NCBI RefSeq assembly: GCF_020966635.1
Contig: NZ_JAJKFQ010000006.1
Coordinates: 1 to 64,000 of the forward strand
Direction of reading: 5' to 3'
Length of the DNA stretch: 64,000 nt
From: Stieleria sp. JC731
Lineage (GTDB): Bacteria; Planctomycetota; Planctomycetia; Pirellulales; Pirellulaceae
Shown: positions 20,801-26,861 of the stretch, in pieces
Numbering within the stretch: position 1 is the stretch's first letter
Layout of the letters: each line of letters starts with the position of its first letter
Position numbers and translations under genes: made by a program
Notes under the pieces: model-generated
What the model saw: only the letters and a program-made list of their open reading frames with translations
Databases searched by the model: none
Told to the model about the DNA's origin: nothing

Positions 20801-22655
20801 CGGCATCAATCGAGTATCCGACGTCAAACCATTGCCCGTCACTTGTCGGGAAGCCCGTTGCGTATTCGGTTGTCTCATCAAAGCGATCGTTATTCTCGCC
20901 AGCGTAGACGCCGATGGTTTGATCGGCCGCGTTGGCCGCTACGATCCGTGGACCTTGAAAACCACTGATGATCGCGGCGCCGGCTGGTGAGGCTCCAACG
21001 CCGACGGTTGTGATTTCAAACCCGCTTGAGGCGATCGCCTCCGTGACCGGCTTTGAAACAAAACTTGGAGGGCGATTTTGTAGTGACTCGACCACTTGCA
21101 AATCAAACGTTTGATCGACAAACAGACCGTACGGATCGGTCGCTCGAATCGTAAAGCGATTGTTGCCAAGTTCAGCCGTGGTTGATTGCCAAGTGATCTG
21201 GCCAGTCATATCGTCGATGATGACGTATTCACTTCCAGAGACCATCGAGTACGTCAACTCGTCTCCATCGGGATCACTGGCAGCCGCTTTATAGCGAAGG
21301 ATGTCACCTGCACTGAGTTGCGCGATCGGTGTGGTGGTAAAGCGCTCGGGTGCCTGATTCAAATCCCCTAAGGTTTGAAGCCGGTATTCGAATTGGTCAT
21401 CGCCCGGATTGGCAAAACGTAGTTCACGTGGCTGGGTCGATTGACCTGGCTGCAGCGCACCGTCGAAGTAGCCGGTCATGTTAATGTAGGGCCGGCCATC
21501 GGGCAGCAAACCGTCCGGACGCATGACGGCGGAATCCAGGTCGGTGAACTGATCCAAAACGACGATCAAATCGCCGACGACCGTTTGGTTGCCGCGGTTG
21601 GTAACGGTCAGTTCGCTGATCAACTGAGCGCCGTCTTCGGTGTAGCTGGTGCTGCCATACTCAGCGACGACACTGCCCGAGATATCTTCAAGCGATTGAA
21701 CATCGACCAGTTGTGCGGCTCGCTGAACAGCCGAGGACGACGACGCGTAGACTTGCGAGGGTTCGCTCAGATTGGTTGCCAATTCGATATCGCGAATGAC
21801 GACCGAGGAATTCGAATCGCCATCGTTGTTGATCAGCCGAGCCGTTAATCGCACGGTGCTGCCGGCTTCAAGATGGGCGAGGTTGACCGTCAGCTCGTAT
21901 GGGTCACCCGATTCGCTTGGCGGCATCAATGTTGCCGCGGTACCGATCGACGATACTGTCCCTTCGGACCAGTTGAATGTTGATGTCCGTCCTGGCGCGT
22001 ACGGCTGTGTGATAAGGTTGCCGTTTTCATCGGACAACGAAATTTCAAATGCGTCGCGCAGCCTTCCCGAAGACGTTTGGTCGAACTGAGGTGCATCGAA
22101 CAGAACACGCAAACCGTCGGACTGTTCTGAAAGAGTCATCTCGGCGGTGATTTCGGTGCGCAGTGAGTCACCTTCGTTTAGCTGCGCCGAACAGCCTAGC
22201 GCCGTGACGTTGCCTTGGCTTCCGGTGATCGAATCGCTAGTGGTAAGCGCAAAGTTGGGTTCGAATCCCAGCCCCGCCAAATAATTCAGAACGTAAAGAG
22301 CGTCTCGCGGAGTCGCCTTTTGATCGCAGTTGACATCGTAGAACGGTCGTTCGCTATCGACGGGAACTTCGGTAACCAAGTCGCCGGTGATCGGATCGCT
22401 GTAATCGTTCCGGGCCAATTCGTTGATCACGAACAAGGCATCTAGCGGCGAAGCATGACCACTTCGATTGACGTCGGGGGTGAACAGCACGTTGTGCCAG
22501 ACAGCAGCAGCCAACATCTGTCGCGATTCAAGCTGCTCCATACGTGAACGACGCGTCCGAGTTTTCTTCTTACGTCGCGAGAATGCTTTCGGTGACTTTG
22601 AATCGGAAAGCGATTGCGAACCAGAATCCGAGCGGAATCGACGCCGTAATTTCAT
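8817..22655 (-). CDS. Giant secreted YD/Rhs-repeat protein with dockerin, FG-GAP, LamG and Ig-like domains
   Basis: The product is about 4,612 residues (the frame is open to 22760, but ATG 22655 gives the usual basic N-terminus). Approximate order: the planctomycete extracellular motif MEQLESRQMLA (39-49); a dockerin-like pair of DVNxxGxxxxxDAL loops (59-135); a He_PIG/cadherin-like module; a long FG-GAP/VCBS series with DxNxDGxxD repeats (530-1675); two more He_PIG modules; a LamG/concanavalin-like domain (1820-2030); two SdrD-B-like repeats (2070-2285); six or more He_PIG repeats (to 2935); an Ig-like stretch; then from about 3130 an Rhs-type entry (IPIHITRVYDSL) and some 1,000 residues of YD repeats (3300-4300). 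The Rhs core ends in RWYDPATARF...NRYMYALGDPVNRIDPLGQ near 4350, followed by an unrecognised Gly-rich tail of 262 residues. Role: probably surface adhesion or a polymorphic, toxin-like shell; neither is shown. Confidence 0.9.
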   Translation of the reverse strand: MKLRRRFRSDSGSQSLSDSKSPKAFSRRKKKTRTRRSRMEQLESRQMLAAAVWHNVLFTPDVNRSGHASPLDALFVINELARNDYSDPITGDLVTEVPVDSERPFYDVNCDQKATPRDALYVLNYLAGLGFEPNFALTTSDSITGSQGNVTALGCSAQLNEGDSLRTEITAEMTLSEQSDGLRVLFDAPQFDQTSSGRLRDAFEISLSDENGNLITQPYAPGRTSTFNWSEGTVSSIGTAATLMPPSESGDPYELTVNLAHLEAGSTVRLTARLINNDGDSNSSVVIRDIELATNLSEPSQVYASSSSAVQRAAQLVDVQSLEDISGSVVAEYGSTSYTEDGAQLISELTVTNRGNQTVVGDLIVVLDQFTDLDSAVMRPDGLLPDGRPYINMTGYFDGALQPGQSTQPRELRFANPGDDQFEYRLQTLGDLNQAPERFTTTPIAQLSAGDILRYKAAASDPDGDELTYSMVSGSEYVIIDDMTGQITWQSTTAELGNNRFTIRATDPYGLFVDQTFDLQVVESLQNRPPSFVSKPVTEAIASSGFEITTVGVGASPAGAAIISGFQGPRIVAANAADQTIGVYAGENNDRFDETTEYATGFPTSDGQWFDVGYSIDAGLPEYVGPSDSNEVRGIDQGDINGDGNLDFVVMSTYDIRSEPSQQYQLIITALVGDGNGNFAAPVEIYRHSNGTSTFDVRNLLLRDLNGDGALDVIAAERQRDPRLITILGNGNGTFQPAVEQRFAGSPLSDFRAADIDEDGNLDLIGRLGTLAGGYQYEAVWLRGQGDGTFAAPIVIGPMSFSFDLNLQTRPYDVLDLNGDDNLDFVFTDFGNLKIYHSDGNGNFTLATEFNYPLAQQIDWIRGGDFNGDGIADLLHDDTNNGFELLIGSGDGINFTQQSGVRFSDRVGNYAGSDDPVDIDGDGDLELFLGDGFGFQNSQVSPRIAFNDGSGNFTINEYAMVDFSTLDEVDRFDSVYKPRGGMFGDYNSDGVLDFSYFTQSSDFDGVGIRLGTRPGEFGSSRSLPWVQGTRAQDATPGDFNGDGYIDLIDTFNDRISLALGDGTYSDPVPAVGISVPSGYGSVADFNLDGFDDIVATRANTNGSRYYVALANGNGTFTVSDEQLVESSFYGYSSTLISDFNGDGYPDFVAKAGVETHIDVHLNDPTNPGVFSRTFRITLPPASQGVNVSNWQESYAAADFTGDGVIDLAFAERDADSDNLIKVVVMAGDGLGDFTRHSELAGFDEGLPIAGNFYEPGDFSAGDLDSDGDIDLVSVTSYGPRVFLNDGTGNFQFLTHLTHPGAQQRGRDSWLIDFDDDGNLDLIQTGNNGFGPLVFRPGNGDGTFKPGQQVGLSGSVPSGISRNPFADLDGDGHLDFVHAGAGIGNSISYTFSVYAQRRDDTVDMLAVDLDGDGNEEVLAVNDQMDRLQIYQGDNLGGLTRLPDLQTGRSPKAVAVGDLDGDGQLEIFVANQAGKSISVFSGNLADGYVATEVAVAGRVNDLASMDINGDGNDDLVASDIERNGLLRFISDGSKILATPTEIALGDIPGRLTLADANGNQTIDAIVTLPDSNRLMILDDIAAAAVSAPIYIQLESRPEEAGVLELNSDGNPDIAITLPDSDTLTVLYGLGNNQFASPQNISVGERPERLTVADADEDGRLDLIVANAGDNTASVIYNRFDPNEVYRYDSDAIDPDDDAIHYSIVDGPGGLIINNETGELLWAASPDQVGTHDVTLAADDGRGGVATQSFKIEVEPARENSPPLIASTPVQRIGAGETFRYQAQSIDNDRDAIRYRILSGPEGAEINPVTGLLQWDGRVDGAAFISPKGTNPNFSGVNFGDLITPVGEDSSLSLKTLTAEGWFNFENLTASNGAATLFRFGSSQTEQFHIRVRFNSELELYLDQEDTTSQAVSRVPFDVEIGRWFHVALSVDDANRTFNFLINGESIVSGDLPGSFVYDVNTQLEIGGAFWDFSGRVDNFRIWDTARTAEQIKEGLSRHYDGDPNVVLDYRFEDEDARLVRDRSGNNNDGFLVSNLAAPVITPDGLAEPGSHTFVIAVEDGRGGSDEQSFTLEVLPELRGSITGRVFDDINGDGDRDDGSETGVAEEPWLENWHLFIDTNGNAFPDPHEPQTTTDAEGRYEFAGLLPGDYPIKVTPVAGYATPSEFTATVEPETIVASIPASVTDYDLAIEQLSLSQIRGRLATVNGDAVSYWKVYADLDGDAQRGEDEPMAMSDRFGNYALSGLNSGSYKLLVDTPAGWIDAAEVDGLMVTLGTDEINSGNDFVLAPTNTSVAAGLHFVTEASTTIEARQTYTYASVAFAISQADVAYDLSLAPEGMVIDPSTGLVAWRPTINQVGEHTVIVRATSGDSIALQDFVVNVTAPNFAPVVTRLPSPTAYLNTPHQFDIAAQDPEQHPLSFAFVGESHGATVNATSGRLTWTPTANGSFEFTLRVTDSQGDSVDEVFTINVTDVVPAADLVDLSLPRDNYPVGTQSIGRIAAMDSLGRDVDWRLDNAPTGMTVNSDGTIEWTPGNSQLGVHDLTFIAVMADGNEVKVDVSISVVGSLVNSAPVIDSTPIVAAVVDQQYAYDIVAIDSDRDPLSFALLQSPAGMSIDPLRGTIRWTPADDQLGEAEVIVRLADTFGAEITQTFTVTARRFGGPPILSSVPPTEAAVGLAYFYSVQADDAERDPLRYRLLDGPDGMTISEGSGEIVWTPAVNQTGLQTVVIEVADGVGGAATQAFPILVRAGAPNLPPVIDSSAPKFSAVGTAYEYQIDANDPESSALSYQISVGPNDMAVDSQGKVTWTPEAGVEGKIPVTIRVIDLDGAASIESFEIDVLAQNIAPVIDSSAPTEATAGAVYRYDVLASDANVDLLTYELTQAPGTASIDPFGRIRWVPDINQIGDHNFEVTVRDPRGGSTQELFTVSVVEDTEAPKVSLIERPNDASRNVLPWQGPFVVYAKAIDNVEVVSLTLSANGQDIPLDAAGTATFTFQDWAFTTITATATATDTNGNVATRTITFNYDFPEGWSGAGAEDIPTAEITSPTEAAAVFGMVSISGTADHSDFAAYRLSYRRIDETQFTEFVRSETPVNNGELGVWDTSLLPNDEYVIRLEVATTGGVANVVERHIGLAGELKIGTFNIAFTDLEVAVAGIPIHITRVYDSLHANEKGDFGFGWRLEFRNTDLRVGLPKSGLEDIGIYSALRPGVKVYLNVPGQGRQGFTFDPDIRVLPGWGGNNLVLARPRFTPDPGVTSTLWTGTSSYLQVNEQGELFAPGGIPYNPASPDFGGAYVLTTQDGFQYRIEGDTGKLTTATDRNGNRILFTDAGIIQESSNLQVNFLRDAEERIIAVEDLVGNVVRYSYDGSGRLDKFVDRELNETSFIYSAQNPNLLTNIIDPLGRNGTRTEYDADGRLIRITQNDGNSFDFDYELNSDIQRVRDPLGNTTTYVYDNRGNVLSAIDPLGNETKRTYDTNGYIASMKDPLGNMTRFTNDAYGNVLRKTDATGAVTQYAYNDQSQLLRSIDSLGHVMTNERDSNGNLVAAYDSTGPLVTRSYDSQGNVLTTTDATGNTETFVYDNGLPVMITDPNGHVTNYTIDASRNYVREESVIQTAKGATTRYFEYVYDKNGTLTGIENSGGSQSVANYDSAGQISSIQTLTGATTELAYDGLGRVSELNGSNGESVVYQHDALGRVVRAEYTNGTVVQREYDAAGRQISETIDGVASTRTYDNAGRVTSISDDGSTVQFSYDAVGRITREYYNDGSAVIYQYDSEGRQTSVSVEGLIQRFRYDGRGQLIGQESDAGGVSREYDAAGRLIRTTDELQRTWQYRYNAIGILQQVIDPEGRLSQIGSDNTGTITSVTDSLGRTTNVVYNELDQLESRSLPLGQTETYQYDEAGLPVSRTTFSGDIFQMQYDAFGRLVELRDALGNVIRSYDYQPDQLIIQLPGGTETRIENADGSLTVTDSYGQVLRSKSVAGESAETHTGERTTLIDGDDAGLPEKLTDFTGGTVTYEYSPTETTLVQMTFDSGASLSRNAVNSDFLNEIVFTDSTDTTLDSIAYDRDDLGRILSVQLLGGVSTEYEYGLLGELLSETIDDGTSQVTRRYSFDQVGNLIEVSDESGIRQMQYDANDRLIADGEWAVQYDDDGNLIRRTNATTTEEYTYDGERRLLQFQRTVDGNVTDLIEFTYNASGLPIKRLHNGQEQGFVWDDNTFAIPYLVEVRDDTNSLIRRYDFDGTRYVQIHEADGRRHELFVDHTRTTRGYATYDSGQLIGYTRIQYDAFGNLLDSNPFEIGFGGGLYDQEMELTYLTTRWYDPATARFTVLDSDAGELSDPRSFNRYMYALGDPVNRIDPLGQFSMQEVSQAVAIAGFLSASLAFAIAGTAPDVVLRGLSRGALNFQNDTGVTRPFLEGSLNLIGIKKGKTGRAGTFASASAGLSGVGGFEVLNLDGDLPQFFAYVGINLGASAGIGISTPREPSKQGDGGFGGAGGVGFRCAVGDVYDTFENGDYSGPFVGISGGIMGKLNLGRYARTYGRINVAAFSPPPFKNSQGKYSHTLTVFGGGVPLGTKGEASLSVSISGGFSITVYGPIRGPAFASFVNDAVADVCRIPVAVGNHT

Positions 22656-22787
22656 CGGTGGGGCCGTGAGCGCGAGAGCTGAATCTGACCGCTCGTCATT
22701 CGGCTGGGGCTTGCTTGGCGGCCAAGAAAATTGACACGGACATATCGGCCCATGAAGCACCGAACCGAACCCTATCCGTGCCTTCTT

Positions 22788-22815
22788 CTGATTGGTTTGG
22801 GATGCCCAATCAGGA
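22788..22815 (-). promoter_or_regulatory. Hairpin at the predicted 5' end of the giant-gene mRNA
   Basis: CTGATTGG (22815-22808 on the minus strand) and CCAATCAG (22795-22788) form a perfect 8-bp stem with a 12-nt loop. The transcript predicted from the promoter at 22822-22850 would begin at about 22815, so the stem would sit at the very 5' end, where hairpins are known to protect messengers from 5'-dependent decay. This is an inference from position. Confidence 0.45.
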
Positions 22816-22821
22816 GGGTAG

Positions 22822-22850
22822 CCTAGATGTGCAAAAATGCGCTGTCAAGC
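22822..22850 (-). promoter_or_regulatory. Sigma70-type promoter of the giant YD-repeat gene
   Basis: On the minus strand a perfect TTGACA (22850-22845) is followed by exactly 17 nt and TAGGCT (22827-22822, matching the conserved T, A and last T of the -10 box). The predicted start near 22815 gives a leader of about 55 nt to ATG 22760 or 160 nt to ATG 22655. Confidence 0.55.
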
Positions 22851-22925
22851 AGTTTACTATCATTGGCCAGGATCCGGTTTTACCAGCGATTCACGGGGCC
22901 AAATGTCGATGCCGATGATGTTCGG

Positions 22926-22944
22926 TTCGAACAGACGGTTCGAA
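22926..22944 (-). terminator. Inverted repeat directly after the polyprenyl synthase gene
   Basis: TTCGAAC (22926-22932) and GTTCGAA (22938-22944) form a 7-bp stem with a 5-nt loop, starting immediately after the stop codon of the polyprenyl synthase. There is no T tract, so intrinsic termination is uncertain; it could also be an mRNA end stabiliser. Confidence 0.35.
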
Positions 22945-24048
22945 TCAGAAGGTGCGGTCGATAGAGAAGTAAGCGATTTCGCTGAGGCAACGTTTCGCGT
23001 CACCGTTAGGTAATTGATCCAGCCCTTTGAGGGCCTGGTCGCGGAAATTCGCGGCAACGCTTGCGGTGTAGCTCTTCGCGTCCGAACGATCCAGATAGGG
23101 GCGGATCTTGTCGAATCGCGAGTCCGCTTCGCCGCTTAGGATCGCAAGGATCACTTGTTTGTCTTTGGGGCTTGCCGTTTCCAAGAGCCGGATGATTGGC
23201 AGTGTTAGCTTGCCTTGTTGCAAATCGGTGCCGAGCGTTTTGCCGATCGCACTGTCGTCACCCCAAAGGTCCAAGTAGTCATCGGCGATTTGGAACGCGA
23301 TCCCCAAGTTGTCGCCGTAGGCGGCGATTGCTTCGATTTGCTCGTCATCACAGCCTGCTTCGGCAGCCGCGAGGGAGCAGGCCACGCGGCAAAGTTCTGC
23401 CGTCTTTCCGCGGATCATTGCGAAGTAGGTCGGTTCGTCAAGGTCCAACCAATCGCGGTGCAACACCTGACGCAGTTCGCCTTCGCAAACCAAGCGTGCA
23501 GCTTCGCCGACCCATTGGCAGGTTCGCGTGTTGTCCAAGGTTGCCGACAGTCGAAAGCTTTGGGCAAACAGGTAATCACCTAGCAGAATGCTGGTGTGGT
23601 TATTCCATTTCGCGTTAACGGTTTCGACATGGCGTCGGGTCAACGCGTCATCCAAAACGTCATCGTGAACCAGAGTAGCCGTATGCACCATTTCCAAAAC
23701 GGTCGCGATGACCACATTGTTATCGGTGGCTTTGCCGAGTGCGTCTGCGATTAGCAAATGGATCGCAGGACGCAATCGTTTGCCGCCCAAGTTGACACCA
23801 TGTCGCAGCAGGGCCGCGACATCTTCAAACGGGCTTTGAAGTTCCTGTCGCAGCAGCTTTTCGACGCCTGCAAGCGGTTTGACGATCGGTCCGTAAAGTC
23901 GCTCGAGTATGTTCCCGGCTGCAGCAGGTCCGGGTTTGCCGAAGTTGCGTTCGACATCGGCAGTGTTGTCGCGATTCATTTGCACGTCGCCACCAATTTC
24001 GACCTCGGCGGAGGGCGATCGTTTGTCAAACGTATTGGAAGCGTCCAT
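22945..24048 (-). CDS. Long-chain polyprenyl diphosphate synthase (octaprenyl/heptaprenyl type)
   Basis: The 367-residue trans-prenyltransferase makes the isoprenoid chain of quinones by condensing IPP with allylic diphosphates. It has GGKRLRP (88-94), the first aspartate-rich motif LVHDDVLDD (Asp129, 130, 133), GDYLFAQ, the KTAELC helix, and the second motif FQIADDYLD (Asp256, 257, 260), then GKTLGTDLQQGKLTLP. This is the IspB/HepT family rather than short-chain farnesyl synthase, judging by the residues before the first DDxxD. The first 45 residues are not conserved, and ATG at 23979 is a possible alternative start. It is separated by 158 bp from moaC upstream on the same strand. Confidence 0.9.
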   Translation of the reverse strand: MDASNTFDKRSPSAEVEIGGDVQMNRDNTADVERNFGKPGPAAAGNILERLYGPIVKPLAGVEKLLRQELQSPFEDVAALLRHGVNLGGKRLRPAIHLLIADALGKATDNNVVIATVLEMVHTATLVHDDVLDDALTRRHVETVNAKWNNHTSILLGDYLFAQSFRLSATLDNTRTCQWVGEAARLVCEGELRQVLHRDWLDLDEPTYFAMIRGKTAELCRVACSLAAAEAGCDDEQIEAIAAYGDNLGIAFQIADDYLDLWGDDSAIGKTLGTDLQQGKLTLPIIRLLETASPKDKQVILAILSGEADSRFDKIRPYLDRSDAKSYTASVAANFRDQALKGLDQLPNGDAKRCLSEIAYFSIDRTF

Positions 24049-24206
24049 ATCTTTCGGCGTTGGTGCAAGGAAAATACTGCCGTGTCATACCTTCTATGCG
24101 GTAGCAACCGCAATCCGGGGGCGGGCACAACGAATTTGGTGTCGGATCTTTGGTCGGTGGTTTGAGTCCAAAAACACGGTCGCGGAATTTTAAGTCAATT
24201 GAACGA

Positions 24207-24695
24207 TCAGGAATCTCCGCGGTCGTAGTCACCGGACGCGCCACCTGATTTGTGCAACAACTGAACTTGATGGATTGCGATTCCACGTTCGACACTTTTG
24301 AGCATGTCATAAACTGTCAAAGCGGCGACGCTGGCCCCGGTCATCGCTTCCATTTCGATTCCAGTTTTCCCGGTGGTTTGGCAAGTCACGCTGCACTGCA
24401 ACGTGTTTGCCCCAGGGGCAGTTTCTTGCCAACTGAAATCGACGTCAACCGACTCAATCGGAATCGTGTGGCAGAGCGGGATTAAATGGGCGGTCCATTT
24501 GGTGGCGTTGATCGCCGCCAGACGGGCGACGGCTAGCACATCACCTTTTTTGCCGCGGCCGGATCGAACGGTTTCGGCGGCAACATTTGACATGGACACG
24601 CTGGCAACAGCCGTCGCCTTTCGACGCGTGTTTGCTTTGCCGGAAACGTCGACCATGCGAGCGTTCCCATCGGCATCAAAATGGTTTGAAGCCAC
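24207..24695 (-). CDS. moaC: Cyclic pyranopterin monophosphate synthase
   Basis: The 162-residue protein catalyses the second reaction of molybdenum cofactor synthesis, turning the MoaA product into cyclic pyranopterin monophosphate. Family marks are ARMVDVSGK (12-20), KKGDVLAVARLAAI (Lys49, Lys50), LIPLCHTIPI (His76), KTGIEMEAMTGASVAALTVYDM (Asp130) and Lys133, the latter two matching the catalytic Asp and Lys of E. coli MoaC. It ends with HKSGGASGDY. No other moa gene is next to it. The length is typical and the enzyme looks complete. Confidence 0.95.
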   Translation of the reverse strand: MASNHFDADGNARMVDVSGKANTRRKATAVASVSMSNVAAETVRSGRGKKGDVLAVARLAAINATKWTAHLIPLCHTIPIESVDVDFSWQETAPGANTLQCSVTCQTTGKTGIEMEAMTGASVAALTVYDMLKSVERGIAIHQVQLLHKSGGASGDYDRGDS

Positions 24696-24731
24696 GGTGT
24701 GAGTCGATCAATGCGAGAGCACAAATAAAAA

Positions 24732-24762
24732 ACGCCACGCATTTGCGGGAAATGCGTGGCGT
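24732..24762 (-). terminator. Strong intrinsic terminator of the HTH-receiver gene
   Basis: A perfect 13-bp stem (ACGCCACGCATTT paired with AAATGCGTGGCGT) encloses a 5-nt loop. On the minus strand it is followed by a run of six T and then ATTTG. On the plus strand it is followed by CTTTTT, so it could work in both directions. It lies 55 bp after the stop of the regulator gene and 36 bp before moaC. Confidence 0.85.
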
Positions 24763-24817
24763 CTTTTTACGGTCGGTGGCAGGCGAATCAAGTGGCGTTT
24801 AGTCGCTGACTTGATGC

Positions 24818-25390
24818 TTACACCAATTCTTTCTTCGCTCCGACGAGGGTTCGCAAGCGTTCTGCCAACAAGTGGGCGTCGAACGGCTTTTTGAACGTCT
24901 CGTTGATGCTGCTTCGGTCGAAGCTCATCGGTTGTCCATCATCGGGCAACAGGGCAATCAAGATTACATCGGTAAAATCTGCATTCTTGCGAAGGTTTTG
25001 GCAGATTTGAACTGCTTCGATCTTTCCGATCGAGAAGTCCACGATGATGCAATCTGGGGTGAAACTCTCAGCCTGGATGCCGGCTTCGAATCCGCTGGCT
25101 GCAACAGCAACCTTGAAGGATTTTTCGGGTGGCAATTCACGCTTAAGATTTTCGATCAAAACTTGGTCCTGGGCGACGATCAGGCACTTGGCCATCGCTT
25201 CGTCCTCCAGGTCACCCAATGGCATGCCGTGCTCCTTAAGGAACTTGATCAGGTATTCACGAGGAATACGACGATCTTGTGATCCTGGGATTCGGTAGCC
25301 TTTCAAACGCCCCGAATCGAACCATTTTGAAACGGTTCGGGGTGCGACTTTGCAAATCTTGGCGACCTGTCCAGTCGTAAAGACCTTCAT
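24818..25390 (-). CDS. Excisionase/MerR-type HTH fused to a degenerate receiver domain
   Basis: The 190-residue protein is a likely transcription regulator. Residues 1-52 are a DNA-binding helix-turn-helix of the excisionase/MerR class (TTGQVAKICKVAPRTVSKWFDSGRLKGYRIP... REYLIKFL). Residues 67-185 are a response-regulator receiver: LIVAQDQ (first strand), CIIVDFS with the likely phospho-acceptor Asp118, IALLPDD, and KKPFD with the conserved Lys (168). The acidic pair usually found at the end of strand 1 is reduced to one Asp (75), so phosphorylation may be weak or absent. The order HTH-receiver is the reverse of the usual receiver-HTH. No histidine kinase is adjacent. It has its own terminator. 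Confidence 0.8.
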   Translation of the reverse strand: MKVFTTGQVAKICKVAPRTVSKWFDSGRLKGYRIPGSQDRRIPREYLIKFLKEHGMPLGDLEDEAMAKCLIVAQDQVLIENLKRELPPEKSFKVAVAASGFEAGIQAESFTPDCIIVDFSIGKIEAVQICQNLRKNADFTDVILIALLPDDGQPMSFDRSSINETFKKPFDAHLLAERLRTLVGAKKELV

Positions 25391-26861
25391 ATCAGGCTCT
25401 CCATAACGCCTCGTTGATTATTCCCTCGAACAATGGTGCGTCGGTACCCAATGTTCTCATGGCCTTGATCAATCGGCTACTTAAACGGCCTCTCGGGGTT
25501 GGCTTCCTTTACCGCGGTCCTGAACGCGAAAAAGGTCGTTAGCCTCGATGATGCGAATGTCTAAGCTTGTAACCGAAAGCTGGGTCAGGCCACCCGGCTC
25601 ACATCCTGTGACGCTTGCCGAACGGGATCACTTGCTAGGTTTCAAACGTTCTCGATCGAACGACGATCCGATCGGTGGTTGGAGAGAAACGTGGCGTCAG
25701 GCGACCAACGCCCAACGTTCCGGCTGGAAAACTTCAAAACATGACAATGGGTGAGTCGTCATGTTAATCGTTCGGCAGGAACGTTCGGCTATAGTCGCCA
25801 TGCGCCCTCGAAATATTGCGGACTGTTGTCCACGCCAGTTCGATTGCTGGCCCAGAATCCCCCCTGGGTTGGATCTCGATTCGACTGCCACCAGCCCTGC
25901 TCAGCTCCGGACACCGAGGTGCTTTGGAGTAAGAGAACTCAGTCAAAATTTCTTGATCCGAGACTTAGTGTCGAGCAAAACCACCCCAATTCTTTAGGGC
26001 GTTTAGAAGGGAACAAGCACCACGACCACTGTGACCGTCATTGACCCGATCAATCCGGATCTCAGGAATCAACCGGACAGAGCAAAACTCCCGTGTTTCT
26101 GACATTTTTGACCTCGTAATGCGCGTTCGCGAAACACACCCGGTCTCGAAATCAAAGAAAAAAAAACTTTTCATAAAGTCCGTTTTGTCAGGTGATCGGC
26201 CTGGACATGCCTCGTGAACCCCCCGATTTCAGCGGTCAAATTGCTCGATTTGTGCTCGTTTTTTTTCTTGAACTCAACCTCCGCCGCGCTACGGGGAATC
26301 CGCCAGACCGCTGACCGACAGCCAAGCTGCCAAAATGTTCGCCCTTGCCAGCGATCCTCCGTCCTGTAATTCATGTTGCGACGAAGTCCGAGAACGGACC
26401 GCGCCACTGGATCGAAAGACGTTTCTGTTACGCAATCCGTCGGAGCACCAGTTCGCAACGCCTGAGTCTCCGACAAGACCGAAGTGGATCAACCAAAGTG
26501 TTTGCGCCGTAGGGCAACGCACTTTGGAAAAGCATGTTTCTGCGAATGCGATTCGTGCGAACGTGACATCGAGTCGCTGCTGAACCACAAGAATGCTCGG
26601 CAAGGCCACGATGCAGTTGGACCGATCGGGTGCCGCTACTTTTGAGATGAATTGGACTGTCTTACAATGGGCTTCGCTTTCTTGAGCCGTGACCGAGAGC
26701 ACAAGACATTCGCGGTTCACGTTAGCTAGCTCATTAGATGTGATGCGTCCCATCGAGTCGACGCGGTGAAACCGCTCGTGTGATACGGTGATCTCTTTTG
26801 GGTATCGATGACATTGTCGTCTGGACTGAATTCCATAGCCTCGAGCCAACGTAGTTGCTGA
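25391..26861. other. 1.47-kb region without a convincing gene
   Basis: It lies between divergent genes (HTH-receiver on minus, M42 peptidase on plus). Open frames here are short, overlap on both strands and show no domain. Two homopurine or homopyrimidine runs are visible: about nine A near 26157-26166 and eight T near 26259-26267. I found no tRNA, tmRNA, RNase P or SRP signature. The region may hold promoters, an unknown small RNA or decayed coding sequence. Confidence 0.5.
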
